From positions 62,001-126,000 of the forward strand of contig CABIXF010000005.1 of the NCBI GenBank assembly GCA_902362595.1: DNA of 64,000 nucleotides, written 5' to 3'. Positions within the stretch are counted from its first letter, which is position 1. Every line of letters starts with the position of its first letter. Source of the DNA: Bacteroidaceae bacterium (GTDB lineage: Bacteria > Bacteroidota > Bacteroidia > Bacteroidales > Bacteroidaceae). Shown here piece by piece: positions 35,089 through 42,778 of this stretch. Below the pieces are notes generated by a model. The model did not search any database and was not told the DNA's origin. It was given only the letters and a program-made list of their open reading frames with translations. Position numbers and translations under genes: made by a program.

Positions 35089-35334
35089 ATGGAAATTAAA
35101 CCAACCAAGTATCAGCCAGGACAGAAAGTCTGGACACTTATAGGAATGAAGGCTGAAGAGAAAACAATCAAGGGTATCAGCATCAGTGTTGACTCCGATG
35201 GAGTACAGAAGAACTACTATCACATGTTGGTTCCAAAAGAAAAGGAATGCTCCAGTGAAGCATTTGCATCCTATTCCGAGAAAGAACTATTTAGTTCAAA
35301 GGAAGAGATGAGAATGAGTGTTTTCGGTGATTGA
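35089..35334 (+). CDS. Small early protein, hypothetical
   Basis: The 81-residue protein has a likely small beta-barrel (KYQPGQKVWTLIGMKAEEKTI, GISISVDSDGVQKNYYHML). This type of small protein is common in Bacteroides phages and mobile elements, with no known role. It is preceded by the conserved leader motif. Confidence 0.65.
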   Translation: MEIKPTKYQPGQKVWTLIGMKAEEKTIKGISISVDSDGVQKNYYHMLVPKEKECSSEAFASYSEKELFSSKEEMRMSVFGD

Positions 35335-35344
35335 CAAATCACAT

Positions 35345-35372
35345 CCCGGTGTGGCCTGACCGCCACACCGGG
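35345..35372. other. Strong hairpin without T tract
   Basis: CCCGGTGTGGC pairs perfectly with GCCACACCGGG (11 bp plus one flanking pair) around a 6-nt loop, directly after the 81-residue gene. No T run follows on either strand, so it is not a standard terminator. It could be a factor-dependent terminator or an RNA-processing element. The remainder up to the first tRNA (35373-35512) holds no gene I can support. Confidence 0.6.
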
Positions 35373-35512
35373 AACAATAGAGAAGAGTTCCTTGACATCT
35401 TTTGGCTGACGGACATACTGGTATGGTATAGTAATTCACCGTGGATAACGGGCGGTCCGACAGAGTGTAGAATTGTAGCAATTCGGTCTGCGTATGCAGG
35501 CTTTATGATATA

Positions 35513-35611
35513 GCTGGAGTAGCTTAACGGTAGAGCACAACATGGGTTATAAAAAATAGAGATGCAATAATGAATATCGTTGATGAAAGGGTTCGACTCC
35601 CTTCTCCAGCC
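35513..35611 (+). tRNA. tRNA-like gene 1 with a 35-nt anticodon loop
   Basis: The acceptor stem is GCTGGAG with CTCCAGC. The D arm is GCTT-AACGGTA-GAGC and the T arm is AAGGG-TTCGACT-CCCTT, with a 4-nt variable region and discriminator C, all of normal size. The anticodon stem CAACA/CGTTG (one A-C mismatch at the loop end) encloses 35 nt (35543-35577) instead of 7. The amino acid identity cannot be assigned. The insert is far too short for a group I intron. Confidence 0.7.
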
Positions 35612-35631
35612 CTAATTCAAATTAGTTTGTT

Positions 35632-35910
35632 ATGGTTATAGATAATTCGATAGAAACTGCCGAGTCATTGAAAAATCTATTTGCAATGCTTTATTTTGTG
35701 GCAGCATGGGCATTCGGCATGGTTTCTCCATGCCTTGTTTATGAAATATGGAAATCGTGTAAGGAAGAGCGACCTTTTGATTTTAACGGAGCCAATTATT
35801 GGTGTCCTATTGCGATTGTGATGTTGGTCATTTGTTCTGTATTATGTATGATTTCTTTTTTCTTTATGATTGCTGAGCATCTTTTGAGATTCGTTAATTG
35901 CTTGGATTAA
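35632..35910 (+). CDS. Small two-helix membrane protein
   Basis: The 92-residue protein has two hydrophobic helices (about 18-38, AMLYFVAAWAFGMVSPCLV, and 57-80, PIAIVMLVICSVLCMISFFF). It lies 20 bp after the first tRNA-like gene. Its 3' end overlaps the 3' end of a convergent minus-strand gene by 69 bp. The role is unknown. Confidence 0.6.
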   Translation: MVIDNSIETAESLKNLFAMLYFVAAWAFGMVSPCLVYEIWKSCKEERPFDFNGANYWCPIAIVMLVICSVLCMISFFFMIAEHLLRFVNCLD

Positions 35911-36390
35911 GAAATTTTCTGTAGTCTCTTCAAATTTCGTGAATGCTTCCTCGTATTTATTGATTTTATCGGGGTATGGCAAATCCTTGCTGTATATTAT
36001 GTCCCTGAGTTCATCATAAAGCAGTGAGGAACTTTGTACGAGTGAATCATATTTTTCATAAAGTTCTTTATCAAGGTAGAAATGCAATTTCAGGTTCTTG
36101 TTTTTCATGTCAATAAGAGGCTCATAAGCTATCTTATTCAATTCAAGGATGTCTGTTTGCTCATTGAGGATGTCAATCAGGTTGATGTTTCTCATTGCTG
36201 CCTTGTATGAAAGAAAAGAGTCGAGGAATTCTGATATGGAATTGACGGAGTTTGAGTAGAAGGTTTTGAATTTTAGTTCTTTTTTTCTGATACTCAACTT
36301 GTAAAGTTCTCTGATAAAAAAGAATATAATTCCTACTAGTAATGATAAGGAATCTAAGTGGTTAAGAAGAAGTTCGATAAAATGTTTCAT
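35842..36390 (-). CDS. Membrane-anchored helical protein on the opposite strand
   Basis: The 182-residue protein starts MKHFIELLLNHLDSLSLLVG with one N-terminal membrane helix (about 14-34). A helical, charged cytoplasmic domain follows with KLHFYLDKELYEKYDSLV. The start at 36390 was chosen because further upstream the frame would run through a hairpin and the second tRNA-like gene. It is the only minus-strand gene in the rightward region, so it is probably an independently expressed cargo (moron) gene. Confidence 0.65.
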   Translation of the reverse strand: MKHFIELLLNHLDSLSLLVGIIFFFIRELYKLSIRKKELKFKTFYSNSVNSISEFLDSFLSYKAAMRNINLIDILNEQTDILELNKIAYEPLIDMKNKNLKLHFYLDKELYEKYDSLVQSSSLLYDELRDIIYSKDLPYPDKINKYEEAFTKFEETTENFLIQAINESQKMLSNHKEKRNHT

Positions 36391-36429
36391 AAATCTTAAT
36401 TTTTGAATTTCCAACACAAAATTAAGAAA

Positions 36430-36470
36430 TCCCTCCGGAGAAATTCCATGATTATAAAATTCCGGAGGGA
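36430..36470. other. Strong hairpin upstream of tRNA-like gene 2
   Basis: TCCCTCCGGA pairs perfectly with TCCGGAGGGA, with a 21-nt loop. It ends 4 bp before the tRNA 5' end and has no T tract. It may shield or direct 5' processing of the tRNA-like transcript, or be part of the leader of the divergent minus-strand gene. Confidence 0.55.
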
Positions 36471-36474
36471 ACAT

Positions 36475-36561
36475 TCCGAGGTTGTTTAATGGCAGAACGG
36501 CACCAGTCTGAGGGCATAAGGATTTTTGGTGCAGGTGGCGGTTCGAATCCGTCTCTCGGAA
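36475..36561 (+). tRNA. tRNA-like gene 2 with a 23-nt anticodon loop
   Basis: The acceptor stem is TCCGAGG with TCTCGGA (one G-U) and discriminator A. The D arm is GTTT-AATGGCA-GAAC, the T arm is GGCGG-TTCGAAT-CCGTC, and the 4-nt variable region is AGGT. The anticodon stem GCACC/GGTGC is perfect but encloses 23 nt (36505-36527). The normal 7-nt loop with U33 cannot be placed, so no anticodon is assigned. Confidence 0.72.
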
Positions 36562-36577
36562 CTTAAACTTATTAGTT

Positions 36578-36748
36578 ATGAAAGTATTTAGTCGTATATG
36601 GATGCTGATGGTAGCTATATGTGCTGTTGGCATGTTGTATGGAGCAATCACAATACCAAGTCCGGTGCAGGGTATATGGATATGCTCCTGTATAATCATT
36701 GTAATTGCATCGGTATATGCTTGTGTTATAATATGGAAAGAAAGGTAG
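36578..36748 (+). CDS. Small two-helix membrane protein (56 aa)
   Basis: The 56-residue protein has two hydrophobic helices (IWMLMVAICAVGMLYGA and IWICSCIIIVIASVYACVII) separated by a proline turn, and ends in WKER. It starts 17 bp after the second tRNA-like gene. Size and topology recall phage holin-like or superinfection-exclusion peptides, but there is no specific evidence. Confidence 0.55.
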   Translation: MKVFSRIWMLMVAICAVGMLYGAITIPSPVQGIWICSCIIIVIASVYACVIIWKER

Positions 36749-36753
36749 AAGTT

Positions 36754-36948
36754 ATGGGCAAAAGACCTATTGTATCGACATTACGATCCATGAAAATAGA
36801 TGAAGAGGTTATTTTTGGTATTCATCAGAGAATTTCTCTTATGGGTACAATAGCCAATAGGTTGGATGTTGAACGTGCTTCAGGTATGTCATGGAAATGC
36901 AAGACAGACCGTGAAGCCGGAATTGTAACGGTTAAACGTGTTAGCTGA
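36754..36948 (+). CDS. Small early protein, hypothetical (64 aa)
   Basis: The 64-residue basic protein starts MGKRPIVSTLRSMKIDEEV. A helix and a wing-like TDREAGIVTVKRVS end follow, giving an arrangement compatible with a small DNA-binding protein. A start at 36733 would add seven residues. The stop overlaps the next ATG (TGATG). Confidence 0.55.
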   Translation: MGKRPIVSTLRSMKIDEEVIFGIHQRISLMGTIANRLDVERASGMSWKCKTDREAGIVTVKRVS

Positions 36949-37244
36949 TGGTGTTCGAATTAAATGGGAAGTTTATGACTACAATATTGTCAGATAATAC
37001 AGCAGGAATGATTCTTGAGAACATACTTCTTGCAATGGAAGGAATAAAGTTCAGCAAGTCTCAGGCATCAGGAATAGTCGGTTCCGAGAACCGGTTGGAA
37101 AAGCTTGTTGAGAGCGGTAAGATACGTGCTGAGAAGAAGGCAGATTGTCAGAACGGAAAATGGTTCTGCAATGGTGCTGATGTGTTAAGGTACTGTTCGT
37201 ACAAGAAGAGACATAAAAAAAGGAACAAGTCTAAAAGCCTGTGA
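36948..37244 (+). CDS. Small helical, possibly DNA-binding early protein
   Basis: The 98-residue protein has a helical central part (NILLAMEGIKFSKSQASGIVG then ENRLEKLVESGKIRAEKK). This resembles a helix-turn-helix followed by a wing of the kind used by excisionase-like or Bacteroides HTH proteins. The C-terminus is very basic (KKRHKKRNKSKSL). Translation is coupled to the upstream gene. The role is inferred only. Confidence 0.55.
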   Translation: MVFELNGKFMTTILSDNTAGMILENILLAMEGIKFSKSQASGIVGSENRLEKLVESGKIRAEKKADCQNGKWFCNGADVLRYCSYKKRHKKRNKSKSL

Positions 37245-37327
37245 AAGTGGTTATTTTCTACATAAATGTTTACGTTTTAATTTCTTGGTGTACGGACTGG
37301 CTTGTGAAAGTCGTCCGTACACACACT

Positions 37328-37431
37328 GGGCAATTAGTTTAATGGTAGAATATCGACAGTTTCCATGTATTATTGTTTCTTTAAATTGTCTTGCTTTGTC
37401 GAAGGTACGGGTTCGAATCCCGTATTGCCCG
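37328..37431 (+). tRNA. tRNA-like gene 3 with a 40-nt anticodon loop
   Basis: The acceptor stem GGGCAAT with ATTGCCC is perfect; the discriminator is G. The D arm is GTTT-AATGGTA-GAAT, the T arm is ACGGG-TTCGAAT-CCCGT and the variable region is AGGT. The anticodon stem TCGAC/GTCGA is perfect and can be extended by A-T and G-T pairs. The loop is 40 nt (37358-37397). TTTCCAT inside the loop could present a TCC anticodon if the rest were removed, but this is a guess. Confidence 0.75.
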
Positions 37432-37450
37432 CAACCCTTTATAAGTTATC

Positions 37451-37547
37451 CGTTACAAATCCGAAAGTAGGGCGAAGATAGCGCAGGTTTTATCCGCACG
37501 GCATCGGTTAGCCGTTGACTCTATCTGAAAGGTAACGCGAAATCGGA
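37451..37547 (+). ncRNA. Candidate structured RNA after tRNA-like gene 3
   Basis: Nested complementary segments are visible. CGTTAC (37451-37456) pairs with GTAACG (37532-37537), AGATAG (37476-37481) with CTATCT (37521-37526) and ACGGC (37498-37502) with GCCGT (37511-37515). TCCGA (37460-37464) can also pair with TCGGA (37543-37547), which would make a pseudoknot with the first helix. No reading frame fits. It lies between a tRNA-like gene and a terminator, so it is probably on the same transcript. I do not recognise a known RNA family. Confidence 0.55.
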
Positions 37548-37567
37548 AAGGATTGATTGTGTGATGT

Positions 37568-37595
37568 GCCCCGGAGAATATGCTTCGGGGCTTTT
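37568..37595 (+). terminator. Intrinsic terminator after the non-coding cluster
   Basis: GCCCCG pairs with CGGGGC around a 12-nt loop, followed by TTTT. It would end the transcript carrying the tRNA-like gene and the structured segment, just before the gene at 37609. Confidence 0.75.
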
Positions 37596-37608
37596 AATAG
37601 ATAATTTT

Positions 37609-38031
37609 ATGGATGAAATACTTGCTGGTAAGATTTGCCCATACTGTGGTAAACCTACCGAATTTGTTGACAGCTCCGTAATATACGGACGTTCGTACGG
37701 TATGATTTATATATGCCGTGATTGCAGGGCTTATGTAGGAGTTCATAAAGGAACAGACCAGGCATTAGGCCGTTTGGCAAATGCAGAACTAAGAGAGGCC
37801 AAGAAAGAAGCTCACTTCTATTTTGACCAGATAGCTAAGACAGACCTTATAAATAAGATTTGGAAGAAACATATCCCAAATACATCAAACAGGAATAAGG
37901 CTTACCTGTGGTTATCCATTCAATTAGGGATACCACACGAAATCTGTCACATAGGTATGTTCGATGTGAAGGATTGCAAACGTGTTGTTGAGTTGTGTAG
38001 ACCTATCTGTGATACAAATGTTAAGGCGTAA
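37609..38031 (+). CDS. DUF3268-type zinc-finger protein
   Basis: The 140-residue protein has an N-terminal zinc ribbon (CPYCG near residue 10 and CRDC near 35) followed by VGVHKGTDQALGRLANAELREAKKEAH. This is the pattern of the DUF3268 zinc-finger family found in phages and mobile elements. It also has a helical C-terminus. The start at 37609 was taken because the terminator hairpin lies upstream in the longer frame. It probably binds nucleic acid. Confidence 0.75.
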   Translation: MDEILAGKICPYCGKPTEFVDSSVIYGRSYGMIYICRDCRAYVGVHKGTDQALGRLANAELREAKKEAHFYFDQIAKTDLINKIWKKHIPNTSNRNKAYLWLSIQLGIPHEICHIGMFDVKDCKRVVELCRPICDTNVKA

Positions 38032-38108
38032 AAATGGCGAAGTTTCTGTTTGCAAAACTTGACCATCTGAACTACCTTTACTGATGTAATGAACTAAAAG
38101 TCAAACCA
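38031..38108 (+). promoter_or_regulatory. Phage promoter/operator block, copy 1
   Basis: It contains the inverted repeat AAGTTT-N9-AAACTT (38040-38060), a TTTG element, a 20-bp spacer and a -7-like TACCTTTA (38073-38080). It ends in the leader motif ACTAAAAGTCAAACC (38093-38107). Near-identical blocks occur at 45848 and 49429. This one drives the recombination genes. Confidence 0.75.
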
Positions 38109-38122
38109 TTAATACTTTAATT

Positions 38123-38926
38123 ATGGCTGAAAGAAAAGCTAAAACAGAAGTTCCTGAAAAAGATAATCAGGAAGAAAAACAGGAAGAAAAAGAAGTGCAA
38201 CAGACACTTTCTGAAAAGGTTGGTAACATAAGAACCTTGAAAGCGAACGAGATTGAATGTCGAATCGGTACAATCAATGAGAAAGGATGTACATTGTTGC
38301 TGTACAAGGATGCCCGTGTGGATATGAGGCTGCTTGATGAGGTGTTCGGCCCCATGAACTGGAAGAGAGACCACGAAGTAGTGAACGGAAATCTGTTCTG
38401 CACCATATCCATTTATGATGAACGTAAAAAGGAATGGGTGAGTAAACAGGATGTCGGTACGGAATCTAATACCGAGAAGGAGAAAGGACAGGCTTCGGAT
38501 GCTTTCAAACGTGCCGGATTCAACTGGGGGATTGGTCGAGAACTTTACTCGGCACCTTTTATTTGGGTGAAACTTGAGCCAAGCGAAATCAGTAAGAGCA
38601 CTTCGGGTAGATGTTCTACTTATACTAAGTTCTCTGTAAGCGAGATTGAGTATGACGAGAACAGAGAGGTTAGTAAATGTATCATTGTGGACCACAATGG
38701 TGCTATAAGATACCAGTTCCCAAAGCCAAAGGAACAGAAATCTGAGCAGCCTCAACAAAATTCAAGCGTATTTTCCGGTAAACAGCTTCAGGAAGCGATT
38801 GATAAAGTAAGGGCATGTAAGAGTAGATCTGATATTAATGCTGTGTGGAAAAAATATACTGCAATGCAAAACAACCTTGAGTTCAAGAACGAGATTCAGA
38901 ACATGTGTAAAAAATATCCCAAATGA
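38123..38926 (+). CDS. Rad52/Sak-like single-strand annealing protein
   Basis: The 267-residue protein has a Rad52-family core (about 50-190) with EVFGPMNWKRDHEVV, VSKQDVGTESNTEKEKGQASDAFKRAGFNWGIGRELY and a C-terminal extension with a small helical domain. Such phage proteins anneal complementary single strands in recombination-dependent replication. The N-terminal 35 residues are low-complexity, rich in E and K. It overlaps the exonuclease gene (ATGA), giving a classic two-component phage recombinase. Confidence 0.85.
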   Translation: MAERKAKTEVPEKDNQEEKQEEKEVQQTLSEKVGNIRTLKANEIECRIGTINEKGCTLLLYKDARVDMRLLDEVFGPMNWKRDHEVVNGNLFCTISIYDERKKEWVSKQDVGTESNTEKEKGQASDAFKRAGFNWGIGRELYSAPFIWVKLEPSEISKSTSGRCSTYTKFSVSEIEYDENREVSKCIIVDHNGAIRYQFPKPKEQKSEQPQQNSSVFSGKQLQEAIDKVRACKSRSDINAVWKKYTAMQNNLEFKNEIQNMCKKYPK

Positions 38927-39846
38927 TAGAATTAGTTAAGTCAAGTGTGGTTTTCAATGAAGAGAACCACACCTATTTCCTGGGCGACAAGCAGCTTTCA
39001 GGAATTACAGGAATGATTAAGAGACAGTTGTTCCCTGATAAGTATAGAGATGTTCCTAAGTTTGTGCTGGAAAAGGCTGCTGAGAGGGGCACAAAGGTCC
39101 ATCATGATTGCCAGTTCGCAGATGTAACGGGATTTGAGCCAGAAAGCAATGAGGCACTTAATTACTTAATGATACGTACTGGTGCTGGTTATACAGCTCT
39201 TGATAATGAATACACAGTCTCTGATGAAGAGCACTTCGCTTCAAATATTGATTGTGTCTGGGAGAAGGATGGAACTATAGCACTTGCCGACATCAAGACA
39301 ACGTATAAGCCGGATATTGAATACCTCGAATGGCAGTTGTCAATATATGCGTACCTGTTCGAAAAGCAGAATCCTGAGCTGAAGGTTTCTAAACTGTACG
39401 GTGTATGGCTTTACAATGAAAAGTCAGAGCTTATTCCACTTGTCCGGAAATCTGACGTGGAGGTCAAAAGGCTGTTGCAGTGTGAGATTGAGGGAACACG
39501 TTACCTTGATACTGAAACTGCACTTGAACACAAGCAGGATGAAGTACAGCTATTGCCAAAGGACGTGATAAACAAATATCTTGAAGCTGTAGCGGAAGTT
39601 GAGAGAATACAGCCGTTCATTGACGGTTTCAAGGATTCGTTGAAACGCGCAATGGTTGAACACGATGTCAAGTCGTGGGACACAGGTGTATTGAAAGCTA
39701 CCATAACACCTGCAGGAATCAAAAAATCTTTCGACACTAAGAGGTTTCAATCTGAGCATCCCGAGTTGTATAAACAGTACATCAAGGAGACTGAAACTGC
39801 TGCATCTATAAGAATCACATTAAGAAAGGAGGAAGAAAATGCTTAA
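38923..39846 (+). CDS. PD-(D/E)XK nuclease (Cas4/RecB-like phage exonuclease)
   Basis: The 307-residue protein has the nuclease core: RGTKVHHDCQ near residue 56 (QhXXY-like histidine), NIDCVW with the metal-binding Asp near 108, IALADIKTT (the D/E-X-K motif) near 119 and the motif WQLSIYAYLFE near 137. It is the exonuclease partner of the annealing protein. The C-terminal 100 residues are helical. Confidence 0.85.
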   Translation: MIELVKSSVVFNEENHTYFLGDKQLSGITGMIKRQLFPDKYRDVPKFVLEKAAERGTKVHHDCQFADVTGFEPESNEALNYLMIRTGAGYTALDNEYTVSDEEHFASNIDCVWEKDGTIALADIKTTYKPDIEYLEWQLSIYAYLFEKQNPELKVSKLYGVWLYNEKSELIPLVRKSDVEVKRLLQCEIEGTRYLDTETALEHKQDEVQLLPKDVINKYLEAVAEVERIQPFIDGFKDSLKRAMVEHDVKSWDTGVLKATITPAGIKKSFDTKRFQSEHPELYKQYIKETETAASIRITLRKEEENA

Positions 39847-40246
39847 TAAGGTAATGCTGATAGGGCATCTTGGAAAGGACCCTGATGTAAGAACGCTTGA
39901 TTCCGGAACAAAAGTCTGCCAGTTCACACTGGCAACGACGGAAAAGGGATACACGTTGCAGAATGGTACTCAGGTACCGGACAGGACAGAGTGGCACAAT
40001 ATTGTACTATGGAAGGGGCTTGCTGAGGTTGCAGGTAAATATCTTCACAAGGGAGACAAGGTTTTTATCGAAGGTAAAATCAGATCCAGAAGTTATGAGG
40101 ATAACAGTAAGGTGAAGAGATATATCACAGAGATATTCGCAGATAACATGGAGATTCTTTCCACAACATCTAAGAGTGGTTCACAGAATAATGTTTTTGA
40201 AGCTCCATTACCATCAGAGACTCCAAGTGATGATTTACCGTTCTGA
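39839..40246 (+). CDS. ssb: Single-stranded DNA-binding protein
   Basis: The 135-residue protein starts MLNKVMLIGHLGKDPDVRTL, with FTLATTEKG, WHNIVLWKGLAEVAGKYLHKGD and the acidic C-terminal tip ending in DDLPF used for partner binding. These are all standard for bacterial or phage SSB. It overlaps the exonuclease gene by 8 bp. It coats single-stranded DNA during replication and recombination. Confidence 0.95.
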   Translation: MLNKVMLIGHLGKDPDVRTLDSGTKVCQFTLATTEKGYTLQNGTQVPDRTEWHNIVLWKGLAEVAGKYLHKGDKVFIEGKIRSRSYEDNSKVKRYITEIFADNMEILSTTSKSGSQNNVFEAPLPSETPSDDLPF

Positions 40247-40248
40247 TT

Positions 40249-40704
40249 ATGGAAGCTACTATAATTAAGAAAGACGGTAAGGCCACCATGGACAAGGATT
40301 TCAACTTCATGCTAAGCCTTCTCCGTAATGGTGAATATACTCTTACCATCAAGAGAAAGACTAAGCCCAGGACGCTGGACCAGAACGCACTCATGTGGAT
40401 GTGGTTCAGGTGCGTGGGTGGTGCCTTGCGTGAGTTCACCGGTGAAGCGTACTGGAGTACAAAGGAAGGTGTGGAAACGATACATGACCTGTATTGTAAG
40501 AAATTCCTTACAAAGATGGTTGTTACCCCTAAAGGTGAAACAACGGAACTCGCAAGAGGTACAAAAGGTCTTAGCACTATGGAGATGTCACATTTCCTGG
40601 ATGCTGTCAAGACTGATATAATGACTGAATACGGTATACAGCTACCGTTACCTACAGACAAGTATTATTCGGCATTTGCAGCCGAGTACGAAAACAAATA
40701 TTAA
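40249..40704 (+). CDS. NinB/Orf-like recombination protein
   Basis: The 151-residue protein has the NinB pattern: TLTIKRKTKPRTLDQNALMW near residue 31-50, then FTGEAYWSTKEGVETIHDLYCKKFL and a C-terminal FLDAVKTDIMTEYGIQLP. NinB-type proteins assist phage recombinases in loading on single-stranded DNA. It lies 2 bp after ssb in the recombination cluster. Confidence 0.82.
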   Translation: MEATIIKKDGKATMDKDFNFMLSLLRNGEYTLTIKRKTKPRTLDQNALMWMWFRCVGGALREFTGEAYWSTKEGVETIHDLYCKKFLTKMVVTPKGETTELARGTKGLSTMEMSHFLDAVKTDIMTEYGIQLPLPTDKYYSAFAAEYENKY

Positions 40705-40705
40705 T

Positions 40706-41308
40706 ATGGCAATAATTAAAGATTACGAACCGGAAGAACTGAAGTTTGTTCTTCCGGAAGCAGTTCGGGAACAGTTTCCAATGGAACTGCAATTTGAGAA
40801 CGCTGAGAGTGAGAAAGACATTCTGAAAGCAGTGAACGAACACTTCAATGCTTTGTTCCCTGAGAACGAGATGGCGCTTCGCTACATGGATGACGTGGAG
40901 AAATCGGACCTTCGTGGGAAATACTGCAAGCTTGTAGAGCAGGAGCTTCCTGAAGCTGAGAATGCTTTGCTGAACGCTAAGGAAGAGGCAAAACGTATCA
41001 AGACGGATGCTGAGGAAAGGTTGAATTCATTGAGCAAGCAGATTAAGGATTACGCTGCAAAAGTACAGGAAGGAACAGAGGAAAAGCAACTTCCGGCTAC
41101 AAAGACTTTCCGCATAGCATTGAATGGATATTTCCTGTATTACTCAATTCTTAACGGAAAGGTCGTGCTGGCCAAATCTGAAAAGATTCCATCCTACGAC
41201 AAATCATCATTGTGGGCACAGGAAGACAAGAACCGTGTGGCAATGATGGAGCTTTTCCAGCACCTGAGAGACCTTCTGATGAAGAGTTTGACAAGGAGCA
41301 TGACATGA
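40706..41308 (+). CDS. Coiled-coil phage protein, C-terminus frame-disrupted
   Basis: The 200-residue protein has a coiled coil (about 85-130, EAENALLNAKEEAKRIKTDAEERL) and a small domain after it (FRIALNGYFLYYSILNGKVVLA). At the T run 41253-41256 the -1 frame continues for 38 more acidic codons (reading PAPERPSDEEFDKEHD first) and ends with TAG at 41371-41373. That stop overlaps the next gene's ATG by 3 bp, as expected for the original gene end. Adding one T gives MELFPAPERPSDEEF. The present stop at 41308 therefore looks like a frameshifted end. The function is unknown; a role in recombination or replication is likely from context. Confidence 0.65.
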   Translation: MAIIKDYEPEELKFVLPEAVREQFPMELQFENAESEKDILKAVNEHFNALFPENEMALRYMDDVEKSDLRGKYCKLVEQELPEAENALLNAKEEAKRIKTDAEERLNSLSKQIKDYAAKVQEGTEEKQLPATKTFRIALNGYFLYYSILNGKVVLAKSEKIPSYDKSSLWAQEDKNRVAMMELFQHLRDLLMKSLTRSMT

Positions 41309-41365
41309 TTCCGGACGATGAAGGTGAAGTGATGGGTGAAGATGATTTCAATCAAGCTGTAGGAG

Positions 41366-41638
41366 ATGAGTAGATTGCAGCATAAGCGTGGCCGCAAGTC
41401 CAATTATGCACATTCTCTTAACAACCCATATTGGGAAAAGGTTGCAAGAGAGGTGAGGTTAAGGGATGGGCATAAGTGCATGATTTGCGGCGCACGCTAT
41501 CCTTTGGAAGTGCATCACAAGACATATAAGATAAATGGCGTTTCAATTGTAGGAAAGGAACTTGAGCACCTTGATTGCCTTGTTACTCTATGTGCTTCCT
41601 GCCACGAAAAAGTTCATAAAGGAATAATCAGATTATGA
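41366..41638 (+). CDS. HNH endonuclease
   Basis: The 90-residue protein has a compact HNH fold: REVRLRDGHKCMICGARYPLEVHHK, with the CxxC first pair and the catalytic His pair, then LCASCHEKVH with the second CxxC and last His. It may be a structure-specific or homing-type nickase, or take part in packaging. Its place directly before an intein-containing helicase is notable. The stop overlaps the helicase start (ATGA). Confidence 0.85.
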   Translation: MSRLQHKRGRKSNYAHSLNNPYWEKVAREVRLRDGHKCMICGARYPLEVHHKTYKINGVSIVGKELEHLDCLVTLCASCHEKVHKGIIRL

Positions 41639-41856
41639 AGTTTCAATTAAGAGATTACCAGCAGAATGCAAGTAACGCAGCAATTGCACATTACAAGCTG
41701 AAGAATGGAAAGAATTACCTGATGGTGTTGCCTACCGGCTGTCATGCAAAAGGAACTAAAATTCTTATGTATGACGGTTCTATGAAGAATGTTGAGGACA
41801 TAAAGGTAGGAGATTGCCTTGTAGGAGATGACGGAAAAAAAACGTACTGTGCTTGA
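41635..41856 (+). CDS. SF2 helicase N-terminus plus intein N-terminal splicing block (5' fragment of a frame-disrupted gene)
   Basis: The first 35 residues (KFQLRDYQQNASNAAIAHYK and MVLPTG) are the Q-motif region and first half of the P-loop of an SF2 helicase. From Cys36 an intein begins: CHAKGTKILMYDGS and VEDIKVGDCLVGDDG are blocks A-like. The frame then ends early at 41856 because of an eight-A run at 41835-41842. Removing one A joins it in frame to the next entry (DGKKRTVLELH). Confidence 0.75.
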   Translation: MKFQLRDYQQNASNAAIAHYKLKNGKNYLMVLPTGCHAKGTKILMYDGSMKNVEDIKVGDCLVGDDGKKTYCA

Positions 41857-42778
41857 GCTTCATAGAGGTATTGACAAACTTTATGAGATTAAGCCAATAA
41901 AGGGTAAGACATTTATTGTAAACGGAGGTCATATACTGTCCCTTTACAAAACGAATGAAGGGAAGAATCATCCTTCTTGTATGTCAAGAATAGATGAAAT
42001 ATCAGTAGAAGAATACATCACGAAGAGTAATAATTATAAACATCTCCATAAACTGAGAAGAGTGAAATTCGTAGATTTTGGGAATGAGGAAATAAAGGTT
42101 TTTGAACCTTACTTTCTTGGATTGTATCTTGGTGACGGCACTTCGACAAATGGAATAAGCATTACGTCACAACGTAAGGAAGTTGAGGAATATTTGTACT
42201 CATTTGCAGCAAAGCATAATGTAAAGGTAAGGAAAGCGACAAAGCCTGACAACCTTGCGTCATCTTATTGCTTTTCTAATATTAGAGTGAGCAGGATGAC
42301 CCCCAATCCTATAAAATTGGTTTTGGAAAGTCTTGGTCTATCAGGATTGACATCTGCTTTTAAGTTTATACCGATGGACTACAAGACAGCTTCCAAATCT
42401 GACAGATTAGAACTCCTTGCAGGGTTGCTTGATACAGATTCTTACTACGATAAGGATAGAAACATGTATGAATATTGCACTAAATCCGAAAGGCTTGCTG
42501 ACGATATTGCATTCCTCTGTCGTTCGCTTGGTTTTTACTGCGGAGATAAATCAATTAAGATAGTAAACGGTGAAACATATTACCGAATGACGATAACAGG
42601 AGAGCTTGATATTATCCCGACAAAAGTTAAAATCAGGAAAGGGAAACCTCGCTTACAAAAGAAGAGTGTTCTTGTTACAGGATTTTCCGTTCATTACATA
42701 GGTAATGGTGAATATTACGGATTTACCATAGATGGAAACCATTTATATTGTGATGGTCAGTTTTTCATTCATCATAAC
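41740..42778 (+). other. LAGLIDADG-type intein in the helicase P-loop
   Basis: The intein runs from the Cys codon at 41740 to the HN at 42773-42778, directly before Ser of the downstream extein (SGKS). That is about 346 codons plus one extra base. The N-terminal splicing block, two LAGLIDADG-like endonuclease motifs (EPYFLGLYLGDGTS and LELLAGLLDTDSYYD) and the C-terminal block (YYGFTIDGNHLYCDGQFFIHHN) are visible. The extein junction LPTG/SGKS is the Walker A motif, a favoured intein site. It bears the A8 frame disruption near its N-terminus. Confidence 0.85.

Noticed and set aside
35331..35513. 60-codon TTG-start frame across the hairpin before tRNA-like gene 1
   Set aside because: It uses a rare start, runs through a strong hairpin and into the tRNA 5' end, and has no homology that I recognise.
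36391..36699. Upstream extension of the minus-strand membrane-protein gene
   Set aside because: It would pass through a hairpin and the tRNA-like gene, and the sequence before the Met at 36390 looks non-coding.
35513..37431. Group I or group II introns in the tRNA-like genes
   Set aside because: The extra loop sequence is only 16-33 nt beyond a normal loop, far below the size of self-splicing introns.
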